Source: Micromussa lordhowensis
Taxonomy: Eukaryota > Cnidaria > Anthozoa > Scleractinia > Lobophylliidae
Direction of reading: 5' to 3'
Length of the DNA: 64,000 nucleotides
Assembly: GCA_964020085.1 (NCBI GenBank)
Contig: OZ026607.1
Coordinates: forward strand, 14,648,876-14,712,875
Shown: positions 1-11,879 of the stretch, piece after piece
How the letters are laid out: the number at the start of each line of letters is the position of its first letter
Numbering within the stretch: position 1 is the first letter of the stretch
Notes under the pieces: generated by a model
Database searches by the model: none
Told to the model about the DNA's origin: nothing
What the model saw: only the letters and a program-made list of their open reading frames with translations
Translations under genes and position numbers: made by a program

Positions 1-8
1 GTTTTGAC

Positions 9-254
9 ATGCTTCATCGGAATAGCTTCTTTGCAAACACGGCAGCCATTCTGGAAAGTATTCGAACGGTTTCGCTCAATAATTTCCTTTTGGGTGACTG
101 TGGTACATTCAATACCTTCAAACGCCATATAGAGAGTGTAAAAGAGAAAGCTGGGGAGCTTGACGTAGATTGCTTTGAGCCGAAATTGTTATGCGTCGCG
201 AGGTTGACCAGAGGAATAAATTATTGCTTAAAATATTTGCTTACAGGCCATTAA
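9..254 (+). other. Conserved open frame, left arm outer end
   Basis: An 81-codon frame open in both palindrome arms (partner 25113-25358, minus), with only about five amino-acid differences. I do not recognise it. It lies directly upstream, in another frame, of a LINE-tail-like segment, so it may be part of the same decayed LINE. Retained openness may only reflect limited divergence between the arms. Confidence 0.3.
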
Positions 255-264
255 TAATCTCTTA

Positions 265-474
265 ATGCTCCCGTTTCACTGTTCGCTCAGTAAAAGTTTT
301 AGTAATCATAATACTAGATCGAAGAATATTATTCGGAAATCATCGGCTCAGAGAAAATGGGGACATAGGACCACTCTGAATTTTGTTGCACATGGGAACT
401 CCTTAGATGTTACCTTTAGAGGATCACCAACCGTAGCGTCATTTAAGAGTGGTCTTTCCAAAGCCAAACTTTAA
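265..474 (+). pseudogene. Probable LINE ORF2 C-terminal remnant
   Basis: The 69-residue frame begins with a short segment followed by NHNTRSKN, then a basic stretch, and ends with a phrase of the type NSLD..SFKSGL. That layout is typical of the extreme C-terminus of CR1/jockey-like LINE reverse transcriptases (HNTR...LWNSLP...SFKSRL). No reverse-transcriptase core is in the window; it would lie to the left. The inverted partner is 24893-25102. Family assignment rests on pattern memory only. Confidence 0.45.
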
Positions 475-479
475 TTTGT

Positions 480-2180
480 ACTTTAATGGAGTAAGCATAA
501 TGTATAGCTTTTTATATATTGCCTCCTTTTGTTCTTGTCTATTGATACGTTTATATGTTTTAGTTCTTCTTCTAGTTTTCAAAATCGAGCTTATTTTTCC
601 TTTGTTTCTGTACAACATTTTGTGACGCAGGCCTCCTCTTTAAAGGTTATTTATTATTATTTATTATTATTATTCCCTTAGTGTCCAGAGTGTTTGGCTG
701 GCTATAAAATCAATGGTCGACACGATCCTGAAGATTGCGCATGGGTGTCCACAACTGAATAATAATGATGTAATACAGTGAACAAAATTCACGTCATTTT
801 CAATTATTCAAAATGATTTTGTTTCAATCAATGAATCTTGATTGATTCTTTTGCAAAAGGAGGTCATCTGCAGCTCATAAAAGACAAGAAATCATGCAAA
901 TTAACTTACTAAACTCCTTTCTTGCCGTGTACTGACTAAATTGAAGGGCTTTTTTCACCTGTTCACTGACTAGGGCTATAACCCGGATTGACAACCTTAA
1001 ATTCAGAAAACTCAGTAAAAAATCGATATCAAAACCCCCAAAATACGCGATTGTTTCCTTCTCTATTTCAGACCTGACCCAAACATCGATACCTTATTTC
1101 AGACCATCAGGGTGTAAGGGTTGTAACGAACGTCCGCGCATGAGCATTAATGTCATACGCGCGCATTAACCCTTACGTTCATAACCAAATGCTGACATTT
1201 ACTACTGCTTGGTCAGTATATACATACAGACATAAATCACACTGTGTAAGAGTGTAACACAATTAGGCAAGAGTCCTCGAAATTCTCTTCCCTAGATCGT
1301 GCATGATATAGTTGTTAGAGTCGATAAATGTTATAAGTGAAGATTTTGAAACGTTGACAGCGTTTTTCTCGAGTCAACTTGAGACGCCGTTTTTCGCACG
1401 TGGCAGAGTGAAGAGAATGCACAGAACTTTGTCAGTGCCAGCTTCAAAAAAAGAAACTTAGATTGAAACCTTTAGACATTTCTTTCTCGTCTTATTTTTG
1501 ATTCGTCTTTTCTTGAAATCCTGCGCACGAAAGTTCAGTGACGATGTAAGTGAAATTTCAAGCAACAAATTGACAGTATTTTAAGAGCTTATATTCAGCC
1601 CGAAAATTGTTCTGTTAATGATTGCGCTTCTGGCGTGAAATTAACACCTCGAACTCTAAGAACAAGACGCTAACAAACCGCTAGATTACCTACCACTAAT
1701 ATCAAAAATATTTACGAACCTTGTCCTTTCAGGTTTATTTTTTGAAACAACACTGCTCGAAATTTCCATAATTGGTAGAATTCCAGAATCAACTGCGTGT
1801 CTGGAAATGTATGGGATCAATGGTACCAAACACCCTCTTGAACACAAGTGTTCACAGTTCTGAGACAATACAAACTGTTGCCTTCAAGGTTAGAAAGGAC
1901 AAAGATGCAAAATGAAAAAAATGATAATTATTTACAAATGACGCATGCGGCCTATCAAGAGAATCAAAGACCCGCATGACCGAGCTGGTGGGGACAGATT
2001 GTCTGTATGTAACCTAAACGATACGTTGTAGATACCAAATGTTTTGTTTTCGGTTTTATAAAACTGTGAAAATAGATTCCGGATTGTTTCAGAGGTTGTA
2101 TACTCCGGATTCTAGAGGCCGGATTTCAGATTCCAAAAGCAAAAATATGTTGCATTCCGAACTCTGGACTTCGCATTCCC
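480..2180. other. Gene-free part of left arm
   Basis: No coding region is supported. There is a short (TTA)n tract at about 648-676. Near 2060-2170 there are several GGATTC-type phrases (rust of a repeat related to GGAATCCGG). The segment is matched in inverse at about 23200-24890. The short frame at 1686-1868 (minus) is also open in the other arm but resembles nothing I know. Confidence 0.6.
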
Positions 2181-4460
2181 ATACATGGGTTGAGTGAAAA
2201 AGAAAAACGATAGATCATTCGGAAATTGGCGGCATAGCAATAAAGATGGGAATAACAATTTTTTATCGACATCATCAATGCACTGTACTATATTCGAAAC
2301 TACTTCATCAAGTTCTCCACCACCAAATCAAAGGAGAACAAGAAAAACTCCGCGGAAAACACACATTTCGGAATGGTTAAAATAAGTAGAGGAAAACTTG
2401 TGATGATGGTTTTTTTTCAGTTACGTTCCAACAACCCTATGCGTTTGCTGACTGCAACAACCCTATGCGTTTGCTGACTGCAGTTTTAATGTAACCTAAA
2501 GGTATTTTTTAACAGAAACAGTTGTACAGAAACGATATAAAGTATAAAAAGAGACTAACTAATATAAGAAAAAATAAAATGGAAAAAAAGCCAAAAAAGT
2601 ACATATGTAAAACCAGTAATTGAAACGTGCTCAGAGTTTTATAATGGTTCTTGAAATTTCAAAGACGATGAATGACACATTGACACATGGCAGAACTTGA
2701 CTTGTTCGTAAACAATGGGACTAGATTATAAGGGTTATGAAAACTGTCCTTGATGACAGTTACTCCACTTTGCTGTCCAAAATCTGTAACCTTGCCCTAC
2801 AAATTGTACACTGATCCTTTCAAGTGTCATTTTAATAAAATGGTGGTGAAAAGTTTTGAGGCATTCCCTAAAATGAACCGTTTTCAGTGGTCTGCCCGAT
2901 TCCTCTATACAATTCAAACTCACGCCACTTTCTTTGTCTCGTCGCTTCATTCTTCTCAAATAATTTGATCCTACTTTAACGCGAATGTGCATAGCAATCC
3001 CAATGAACTCAGATATGTTGTGCACTGTTTAATCGTTGCCCGGTTTAGTCTTTATTTGAAAGCATGGCTTCTTGCTTGCTTTTTGCTTACTTTGTTTGCT
3101 GGCCTCTTGTGCAGATCATCATTGCTGTAATCTCTTTCATGGTTAAAAAAAATCTCAATTTGGTGATCCCGATAGTGACTGTCCTTTACGTTTGTGTCGT
3201 TCTACGTTCTCAAAAGGGAAAATATTCCAATTCATTCACTTTCGACTACACATGGTCTTCTTCAACAGATACGAATGTTGGGCAACAACTGATGTACGTG
3301 CAAGTTTTGTCTTCGGCCTGTTTTTTACTCCCAGTAAGATGTGGGAACTGTATACCGTCGCCACTAGAGAAAGAATAATGGCTCTCTCATCCAACACAAG
3401 ATGAATCATTTAAAATCCAGACATAGCAACAGGGATAGGAATAGCAATCGCTTCTGAAACATGAGGCGACATCGGCATTGTACTATACAATATTCAACAT
3501 GACTTGATTAAATTATCCACCATCGAGGCGAAGGGAAGCAATTCCACGGAGAACAGAGGTTTTGGGTTTGTTAAAATAATTATTCCAAAGAGGGAAGAGC
3601 TTGAAGCGTGGCACTGGACAAAGAGCACCCATGAGAGACATCGATATTTTTTTCAGTTCGGTTTTACCACCTTATAACGGTAAACAATTACTCAGTAATA
3701 ATATAAAGAGACTAGAAAAAGAAACAGTAAATTGAAGACAAAAAATAAACAACAACAACAAATAACCTAAAAAAAAACGTAAGGGAAGCCAATAATTGTA
3801 ATTTAGTCAAAGGTTATAAATGGTCCTTGAAATAAAAAAAAAAGAGTTGATGAATGAGAACAAGGTGATACTAGTTTAGTTTATAGTTTTGGTGAAAGTA
3901 AATTTCCTTTACAATAACACTCTGACGTGACTTTGCTTTTTGGCAAACAATGTCACTGCATTGTTATGACAACAGTCCTTGATGCCGGTTCAGATTCACT
4001 TACCTGTCCAAAATATATATGGCTAATCTATAACTTCTGCATCGTAACAAATATGTACAGCATTCTAAGTAGACACACCGTTGGGGGTTGAAAGTACTGT
4101 TTTATTTCACAAATTAGGCCTTTTGCGTATTCCTCTACTGTTCAAATCCACGCGAATTTATTTTCCGTCGCTCCATCCTTCAACAATTATTTGATCTCAC
4201 TTTAACATAAAGGTGCATGGCAATCACAATTAACTTCCCGATGAACTTGCATATGATGTGCAATGTTTATCCTAGATCATTTAATGTCCTAATATCGTTA
4301 TCCTGGGAATGTTTTGTTCTTTACTTGATCCATTTCACTTATACATACCAGAGGTATAGTTTGTATATTTCGCCCGCCACAATTCAATTGATCATCGTTC
4401 CCTTGTTACAAAAACATCCGTCTTCTTTGTTTAGTTATTTTGCTAAACTTTTTTTTCAGT
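2180..4460 (+). repeat. Two diverged tandem units of about 1.24 kb (left arm)
   Basis: Segments recur at a spacing of about 1.22-1.24 kb: 2180-2400 resembles 3410-3620, 2700-2800 resembles 3940-4030, and 2960-3030 resembles 4185-4260. The units are old and carry no convincing protein; the frames at 2735-3025, 3064-3378 and 4217-4462 have no family I recognise. A left-arm-only direct duplication of about 26 bp lies at 2427-2480. Confidence 0.7.
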
Positions 4461-4540
4461 AATAATATAACAGACTTAAAGGTCGAGACAGCAGAAAGCG
4501 AATGGTTATTTTTAAGGTTACGACATTTTTTAATCTAAAA

Positions 4541-4573
4541 GACATGTTTCGATGTTACGAACATCATCGTCAG
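4541..4573 (-). ncRNA. Hammerhead ribozyme-like motif in Penelope terminal repeat
   Basis: On the minus strand: CTGACGA, a 6-bp stem II (GATGTT/AACATC) with loop CGT, then GAAACATGTC. The core nucleotides fit the hammerhead consensus CUGANGA...GAAA...UH. The stem III region ACATGT is self-complementary, which fits the dimeric stem III reported for retroelement hammerheads. Stem I is weak in this copy. Penelope elements are known to carry hammerhead motifs. Confidence 0.6.
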
Positions 4574-4762
4574 TTACATAATGTTTGAAAAACCGTTGGA
4601 CTATATAACAACTTGGCGAAACATACATAATTAATTATGATTAAGTGACAAAAATAGATTACATATTTGAGTGAGTTACAAGGTAAGAAGAATACAAAGC
4701 CTAAAGCTTAAGTGTCAGGTTGACGTGATGAACTTGTTGGTTTAAATTAGGCTTTTCCCAAT

Positions 4763-5409
4763 TTATATGCATAGCCTCCCTTTAGTAGGGGCGGAATCAA
4801 GGATTTCGAAACAATCCGCAGAGCAGGATTGGCGACAACGTTCTGAGCTTTGTAAGTGTTTGAAGATGTGCGAGGACTTGTCTGAAGAGAGATGTTCACC
4901 GACACGTCTGGAAAAGTGACGACCAGTTTCGCCGATGTAGCAAGCATTACAGCAAGCACAAGTAAATTTGTAAATCACACGTGAACGAAGTTCTCTTGGG
5001 ACAGAATCCTTCACTGAAAAAATATTTCTTAATTTAAACGTGGTAAACACTAATTTGATGTCAAGATCATTACAATAACGATTTACAAGGCGACGTATTT
5101 TGCTTAGAGCTACAGTGGAAAAGCGGCCTAAATAAGGTAACTTATAATAGTGTTGTTTACCCTGTAAAGTGGCATTAGAGGAAGGAGGTGTTTGAGTGGA
5201 GCCATATCGGTCAATGGCTGTGATCAAATATCGATAGACGCATTTATCGATGAGATGAACGGGGAAATGATTCTTGCGCAAAATGAAAACTAAGTTCACA
5301 ATGTCCTTGTGAAAGCCCAACCAAGTATTGTTGATTTTAAGAGCCCAGCTGTCAATTAATGTCCTGATAAGACCAATTTTGTATGAAAGAGGTGCGAAAC
5401 TGAGGTAAT
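4763..5409 (-). pseudogene. Penelope RT C-terminus plus GIY-YIG endonuclease
   Basis: On the minus strand the frame carries the RT thumb region, a linker, and a Cys-rich GIY-YIG module with CACCNACYIGETGRHFSRR, including the YIG, the following Arg and a downstream acidic residue (FEILDS). The endonuclease would nick target DNA for target-primed reverse transcription. The frame is interrupted on its N-terminal side by the MITE at 5410-5604. The C-terminal end is altered relative to the plus-strand copy at 5966-6330 (a segment encoding KFQLKLKE-type residues is missing). Confidence 0.85.
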
Positions 5410-5604
5410 GGACCTCTTTAGCTTGGGCAGTTTGTTTTCCCATTTCAGACCATGTGATATTCTCCAGAGAATAGTTCTTTTATTCATCTGAAAGTTATTC
5501 ATTCATATGCACATGGCTATTTAAAAATTTGAAAGCAAGAATTCTCAAGAGTATCATCACATGGTCTGAAATGGGAAAACAAACTGCCCAAGCTAAAGAG
5601 GTCT
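5410..5604. mobile_element. 195-bp MITE with about 49-bp TIRs inside the Penelope RT
   Basis: Begins GGACCTCTTTAGCTTGGGC and ends with its inverse (GCCCAAGCTAAAGAGGTCT). The arms are nearly perfect for about 49 bp around a loop of about 97 bp. The homologous right-arm site (about 19159, plus strand CACCAATTACCTCAG) is uninterrupted. Comparison gives a 2-bp AT duplication at the insertion point. Superfamily unassigned. Confidence 0.85.
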
Positions 5605-5965
5605 ATTGGTGAGCAGACTCGTGAAGGTCTTCTTACTGAAAGTACTAGCGACAACAGAACCACGGTGAGTATTATCCATTAAGACATCCAAAAAGGGCAA
5701 ACATGATCAATTTCTTTCTCCATCCGCGTGAAGCGTATGTTAGGATGTTGACTATTGATATAGTCGAAATTTGCAATGGCGTCCTGTTCTGAGTGGAATA
5801 AACAAAACGTATCATCCACATAACGACGATAAAATAGAACTTCAGGACCTTGATATTGCTCTAACCAGATCTTTTCATGGTGACCCATAAAGAGATTGGC
5901 GAGGACAGGAGCTAAGGGTGAACCCATGGCAACCCCATCAATCTGGTCATAAAAGGAACCTTTGT
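5605..5965 (-). pseudogene. Penelope RT fragment with YVDD
   Basis: The minus-strand frame encodes GVAMGSPLAPVLANLFM followed by FYRRYVDDTFCLF, which are the RT motifs around the catalytic aspartates. The N-terminal half of the RT (fingers and palm motif A) is absent. A frameshift follows after HVCPF (the true continuation LDVLMDN is in another frame). The fragment stops abruptly at about 5965, where the plus-strand GIY-YIG piece begins; this is the head-to-head junction. Confidence 0.85.
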
Positions 5966-6330
5966 AAATCGTTATTGTAATGATCTTGACATCAAATTAG
6001 TGTTTACCACGTTCAAATTAAAAAATATTTTTTCAGTGAAGGATTCTGTCCCAATTCAAGAGAACTTCGTTCACGTGTGATTTACAAATTTACTTGTGTT
6101 TGCTGTAATGCTTGCTATATCGGCGAAACTGGTCGTCATTTTTCCAGACGTGTCCGTGAACATCTCTCTTCAGACAAGTCCTCACACATCTTCAAACACT
6201 TATAAAGCTCAGAACGTTGTCGCCAATCCTGCTCTGCGGATTGTTTAGAAATCCTTGATTCCGCCCCTACTAAATTTCAGCTTAAACTTAAGGAGGCTAT
6301 GCATATAAATTGGGAAAAGCCTAATTTAAA
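5966..6330 (+). pseudogene. Penelope GIY-YIG fragment, plus strand
   Basis: Encodes the linker (VNRYCNDLDIKLVFTTFK-type) and then CCNACYIGETGRHFSRRV. It has a stop in the HLxS stretch and another in place of Cys/Phe (TGTTTAG), plus a frameshift after the VKDSVP region. It keeps the residues KFQLKLKEA before the terminal region that the minus-strand copy has lost. It continues into a terminal repeat that the LINE interrupts at 6410. Confidence 0.8.
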
Positions 6331-6485
6331 CCAACAAGTTCATCACGTCAACCTGACACTTACGCTTTAGGCTTTGTATTCTTCTTACCTTGTAACTCAC
6401 TCAAATATGGGAGACTGGGAAGCAATGGCGGAGTGAAGTCGTGTTGGAAATCCGTCCGCCTAATATTACTCATTTGGATGATTTG

Positions 6486-7424
6486 ATGGAAGAATTTCTT
6501 AAGCTACTGCTCAGCAAAAGAAGAACAAGACAGTTATCCTCCGATAGTTCTCTAGATACCTCGCCAGAACCAAAGAAACTTAAAGAATGCGACAGTTCTA
6601 ATTCTTCCGAAGGCGAACACGACGAAGAAGGTGACGATATTATTCTATTCGCTCTGAATATGGCCGAAGTCATTCAAAAACCACTGCAGGATATTCTTAT
6701 GAAGCTTGAAAAACTGGATGCTATCGAAGAAGCAGTGAATAATCTCGGGAAGTCTTTCGAGAAGTTGGAAGGAAGAATACACACTCTCGAAGAAGCGTAC
6801 GCTACCACCAAGTGCGATGTTGAAGATCTTAAAGAAAGTTTAAACGCAAACGAAACAGATAAAAATACTACAGCCCAGAGAATACAAGAGCTGGAAGACG
6901 ACACAAAATCGAGCCTAGCAGCCCTACAGAAAGAGGATGATGAGCTCCGTGCCAATTTTAAGCTGATCGAGGATAAGAACTTATCTTTGGAAGCATATTC
7001 TAGGCGCGAAAACATTAAGTTTGAAAACATCATAGAAGAAGAAACGGACAAGGAGGACACGGAGACGGTGCTGCGCACCTTCCTGGAAAGGGAATTGGGT
7101 TTTGGAGACGCTACCAATGTTGAAATACAGCGAGTCCATCGTCTAGGAAAAAAGAGAGGAGAAAGCCCCAGACCCATACTCGCTAGATTCCTACGATATA
7201 AGGACTGTGGAAAGCTTCTTTCGCTGGGACATCGTCTACGGGGAACAAACTACAAAATGTATCAAGATCTTCCGTTTGAGGTTGTCGAACGGAGGAGAGC
7301 GCAGATGGAAACCTTCAAAAAGGCAAGACGCAACAATATTCCCGCAGCCTTCAGTAAAGCACAACCTGACAAACTGTACATAAGGGGAAAATTATGGCCG
7401 TTTGGAATGCCATTAGAACTGTGA
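6486..7424 (+). CDS. LINE ORF1 protein (L1 ORF1p-like)
   Basis: 312 codons from the in-frame ATG at 6486; the frame is open slightly further upstream (to 6441) without another ATG. An acidic, Ser-rich N-terminus (residues 15-60) is followed by a long heptad-rich coiled coil (about residues 75-180). Then comes a basic segment with YSRRENIKFENI, a signature of the L1 ORF1p/transposase_22 RNA-binding region, and a C-terminal part with VHRLGKKR and RRNNIPAAFSKA. L1 ORF1p trimerises through the coiled coil, binds element RNA and acts as a nucleic-acid chaperone. This is the only intact frame of the element. Confidence 0.85.
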   Translation: MEEFLKLLLSKRRTRQLSSDSSLDTSPEPKKLKECDSSNSSEGEHDEEGDDIILFALNMAEVIQKPLQDILMKLEKLDAIEEAVNNLGKSFEKLEGRIHTLEEAYATTKCDVEDLKESLNANETDKNTTAQRIQELEDDTKSSLAALQKEDDELRANFKLIEDKNLSLEAYSRRENIKFENIIEEETDKEDTETVLRTFLERELGFGDATNVEIQRVHRLGKKRGESPRPILARFLRYKDCGKLLSLGHRLRGTNYKMYQDLPFEVVERRRAQMETFKKARRNNIPAAFSKAQPDKLYIRGKLWPFGMPLEL

Positions 7425-7928
7425 GTTAAATAACATTAAGTCTTGAATATTTAAGTTTTAAGTATTTTCAATTTATATCCGTTATTTCACCCGAAGCACC
7501 TTTTTTGTGCTTACTTGAAATTATGATAGGTGGACGGGGCGGAAAACACGCTTTCTGTCGGAATACATCGTTTTTCTCAGGCTTTGCTGGCTTTTTCGAA
7601 TCTCGAAACCAAGCAAGCTATATATTTCCACACAAATGCTGCGCTCAGTCAGTGATGGCTTTCTTTTCTTTTGGTGTGTTTATTTACATGTATGTTATCT
7701 TTTTGTCGGGGAAAAAGTGGCCTACGGTCATGGAATTAGTTCCTTTGAAAAATCTTATAATTTTGATTCTGTGAAACTTCGTCAAAAAAATGTTTGTTTA
7801 TGGAAATCAACCCGAACAGTTCTGCATTCCAAATACCGTTTCTGCTCAAAAGATGCAAGTCAAACAGGTAACACCTCATCTCTGTCGGTTCACTGTCTAA
7901 AACAATACCCTTCAATTAACCGGTAGTA

Positions 7929-10900
7929 ATGGCTGATCTAAAAATTGCATCTATGAATGTCAGGGGAATAGGAAATAACAACAAGAGAAGAGAGACATTC
8001 AACTGGCTCAGAAATAAACAACAATCAATTATCTTTTTGCAAGAGGTACACTGTACGGAAGCAAGTATTGACACGTGGAGATCTGAATGGTGCTACCAAG
8101 CTCTCTTTAGCTGCGTTTCGGGCAACTCAGCAGGTGTCTGCATTCTTTTTAACAACAATTTTAAACTTGATATTTTAAAAACCTTTTCGGACCCCTCCGG
8201 ACGTTATATGGCATGCGATATTAAAACTGACGAAAAACTGTTCACCCTTGCAAATATTTACGCTCCTAATGAAGATGACCCGACCTTTTTTCAGCAATTT
8301 TTTGATCACTTACACGATTTTGCATGCGAAGAAATAATCTTGGGAGGTGATTTCAATCTCGTGTTGGACGTTAAGGAGGATAAGAAGGGCGGCCTTCCAA
8401 GAACCCACCAAAAAGCTTTGAAAATAATCAATCAAAATTGCGAAGAACTTGACTTAACTGATATATGGAGAACGCTCAACGCTGATAAGCACAGATATAC
8501 ATGGCGCCGGAAGAAGCCAGAATTCAAGTTCAGATTTAATCTGCGATATCAACCTGGCAGACATTGTTCCCGGGTATAAAACCGATCATTCGATGATATT
8601 GCTTAAGATAGCCCTACACTACAACCCAAGAGGAAGAGGCTTTTGGAAGCTAAACACCTCGCTCTTGAAAGAGGAGGAATATTTGAATTTAATCAAAAAA
8701 ACTATTTACCAAACAAAAAGCGAATACCAGTCTGACAATTCGGTTAATCCAGCCCTGCTTTGGGAGATGATCAAAATGAAAGTAAGAGAAAAATCCATAT
8801 CATATGCAGCAGCTAAAAACACAAAACTAAGCTCCGTGAGGATATCCTCTACAAAGAAATAACAGGTTTAGAAAAAGAATTGGATGAAAACACTCTCCTA
8901 AGCGACTCACAAAAATTACTGCTACAGTCAAAACTTGATAATCGTAAAGGTGAGATGGAAGAAATCATTGAGTATCGTACAAAAGGTGCCATTTTACGGC
9001 GAGAACCCGATGGCATAATGAAGGAGAAAAAAACACAAAATACTTCCTAAATCTTGAAAAACGACATTATAGACAGGGAACAATCAATCGCTTAAAGAAA
9101 AGTGAAAACGACTTTGCAACCACAGATAAGTAAATCCTTCATGAATGCGAGTATTTCTTTAAGGATCTTTATTCTTCTAAGATGAAAACTGATTCGATTC
9201 CTGCAGAAACTGACAAGTTTTTTTTTCCGGAGAATGACACCGTTTTAAGCAACGAAGAACGCGATTCCATTGAAGGTTTGTTAGCAGAACTGGAATGTCT
9301 TAATGCTTTGAAAGATATGGAACCAGACAAAAGCCCGGGAACAGATGGCTTGCCTTCTGAATTTTACCTAATATTTTGGAACGAAGTTTCGAGACCTCTG
9401 CTAGAAGCTTTAAATTACGGATTCGAGATCGGCCAGATGTCTATATCTCAAAAACGGGGTATAATAAAACTTATTCCCAAGAAGAGTGAAGAACTTTACT
9501 ACGTCAAAAACTGGAGACTGCTTACACTCTTAAACTGTGATTATAGGATAGCTACAAAAGTGATTGCAAACCGCTTGAAGACCCATCTCCACAAACTGAT
9601 AAACAATGACCAAACTGGCTTTTTGAAAGGACGGTTCATAGGAGAGAACATACGTCTAATAGACAGCGTTGTCAATTACACCGCTGCTAAAAAGATTCCT
9701 GGACTTCTACTTTTCCTCGACTTTGAGAAAGCGTTTGACACATTGGAATGGCCTTTTATACAACAAAAAACTTATTTCTTTCGGGTTTGGCCCTTCCATT
9801 GTCCAATGGTTTAAAACCTTCTACAACAACATCGAAAGCTGTATTATGAACAACGGTTAAGCAAGCAACTTCTTTTCGGTCCACAGGTGTGTCCACCAAG
9901 GCTGTCCTCTCTCCCCTTATCTTTTTATTCTTCCAGCCGAAATTTTGGCCAAAGCAATCCGAAAAAATGTAGACATAAAAGGCTTATTGGTTAAGGATAC
10001 TGAGATCAAATTAAGCCAATATGCTGACGACACCACTTTAATTCTTGACGGCTCAGAAAAGTCACTCTCTGAAGCCCTGAGGGTCTTAGAAAGCTTCGAG
10101 AAAGTTTCGGGCCTCAGACTAAACAGTAAAAAGACTGAAGCTCTTTGGATAGGTTCTTGTGCTGGTAAAAGTGAAAAACTGTACCCTGAAAAAGATTTCG
10201 ACTGGCAAAATACAAAAGTTAAAGCGCTCGGAGTTTGGATATCAACTGACCCGGAAATTACAACCAAACTGAATTTCTTCAAAAAAATCGAAAAAATGCG
10301 AAACTGCTTGGGCTTCTGGACAGTTCGTAGACTAAGCCTTATCGGGAAAATAACAGTCCTTAAAAGTTTGGCTGCCTCTCAAGTAACTCATCTTTTGTCG
10401 CCTCTTCAAATCGATTCTCAAATTATAAAACAAATAAATGACCTCTTTTTTGATTTCCTTTGGAACGGTAAAGGGGATAAAATCAAGAGAAACGTTATCA
10501 CCCAAAACTATGGCAATGGAGGACTTAGAATGATTGATATTGCCTCTTTCAATAAAGCCCTTAAGTCCGTGTGGATAAGAAAGTACCTGGACGAAAGTAA
10601 CAAGGGGAAATGGAAACTCTTTTTTGACGCTGAGCTCGAAAAACTTGGTGGCAAAATTGTTTTTAGGGGCAATCTTGATGTTAAAGACTCGAAGAAGCTT
10701 GCTAACAATCTTAGCCCCTTTCTGAAAGAGATTCTCGAGATATGGTCTGAATTGAATTATCAAGGCTCAATAGAAACGGTAGAGTCTTTTCTCACTCAAA
10801 GCTTATGGTATAACTCTTTGGTTAGAGTTATGGACAAACCAGTTTTCTATAAAAGTTGGCATCAAATGGGCATTTCTCATGTGAATCAAATAGTTAAGGA

Positions 10901-11615
10901 ACAACCAAGTACTTTCTTGTCACCAACAGAATTTGAAAGCAAGTATCACACCAAGGTTTGCCCTTTGAAACTCTATGGAATTACATCTACCCTCCGAGAG
11001 CTCTGGAAAAATCAAAAACCAACTAGTATGCCACTAAATTGTAAAGAACAAGAGTCTTTCACAACCGCCTTTTTAAAATCGAAAAAGTCCAGCAGACTGG
11101 CTTATCAAAAACTGCTGGATGCAAAATTTAACCATAAAATTTCTAGTCAGGAGAAATGGAGCAAGGTTTTCCCAGAAGCTCTTGATTTAACCTGGTATAA
11201 CGCATACATGACTGCTATTAAATGTACCAAAAGCACAAAACTGATTGAATTTCAATTTAGATTCCTTCACCAAACCTTAGCAACAAACGTATCGTTAGTC
11301 AAAATGGGATACAAAGATGACATTAGGTGTACATTTTGCCATGACGAAGCTGAACATTTTACGCATCTTTTCTGGTTCTGCAGCAAAGTAGAACTTTTCT
11401 GGAAACACCTCATTGTTTCTCTAAAGGACCGTAATTTTTTATCCAACGACTATCTTCTTAACAATCTTGTCGCCTTGGGTCTGAAGCCTGACACTTCCAA
11501 AAACAAAGCTACAATTAATTTTGTTCTGTTGCTTGCGAGATTCTATATTTGGCTTTGCAGGAGCAAAGGAAATATTCCAACTATTGAAAAGTTTAAGCCT
11601 TTTTTAAAACAATAG
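7929..11615 (+). pseudogene. LINE ORF2: APE endonuclease and reverse transcriptase, broken
   Basis: The N-terminal AP endonuclease runs from ATG 7929 (MNVRGIGN, LQEVHC, ANIYAPN, GGDFNLV). The RT contains KSPGTDGLPSEFY, LLNCDYRI, GFLKGRFI, LFLDFEKAFD, CPLSPYLFI and the catalytic YADDTT (about 10020). The C-terminal part (9945-11615) is open and has the L1/Tx1-type FLWNG and a CTFCHDEAEHFTHLFWFC zinc-knuckle-like region. Breaks: a small deletion/frameshift near 8535, which removes the conserved D-H end of the endonuclease frame; frameshifts near 8840, 9010 and 9770; stops near 9130 and 9857. It would encode EN/RT for target-primed reverse transcription; inactive as read. Confidence 0.92.
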
Positions 11616-11879
11616 AAGAAAGAAATTGAACCTTTCTCTTGTTAGTAACCTTTTATAGGTGGAGGTCTCTCTCTCTCTCTTTACACTTTCCTTCCTATTC
11701 CCTTGCTTCAATATTCAAAGTATCTAAAGTTTCAATTTCAGTCAATCGGCAGGGAAGATATCTTTAATCTTTCTTTTTTTTTCTCCTTTGAGCTGGAAAC
11801 TCGTTTCAGCAGAATTAACCATACATCCCCGCCCCTTTTTCACAGTGGACATGGATATGTTAAGACCTGAGTATTGAAT

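Noticed and set aside
6470..7177. Ser-rich minus frames opposite LINE ORF1
   Set aside because: Antisense shadows of the Glu/Lys-rich coiled coil.
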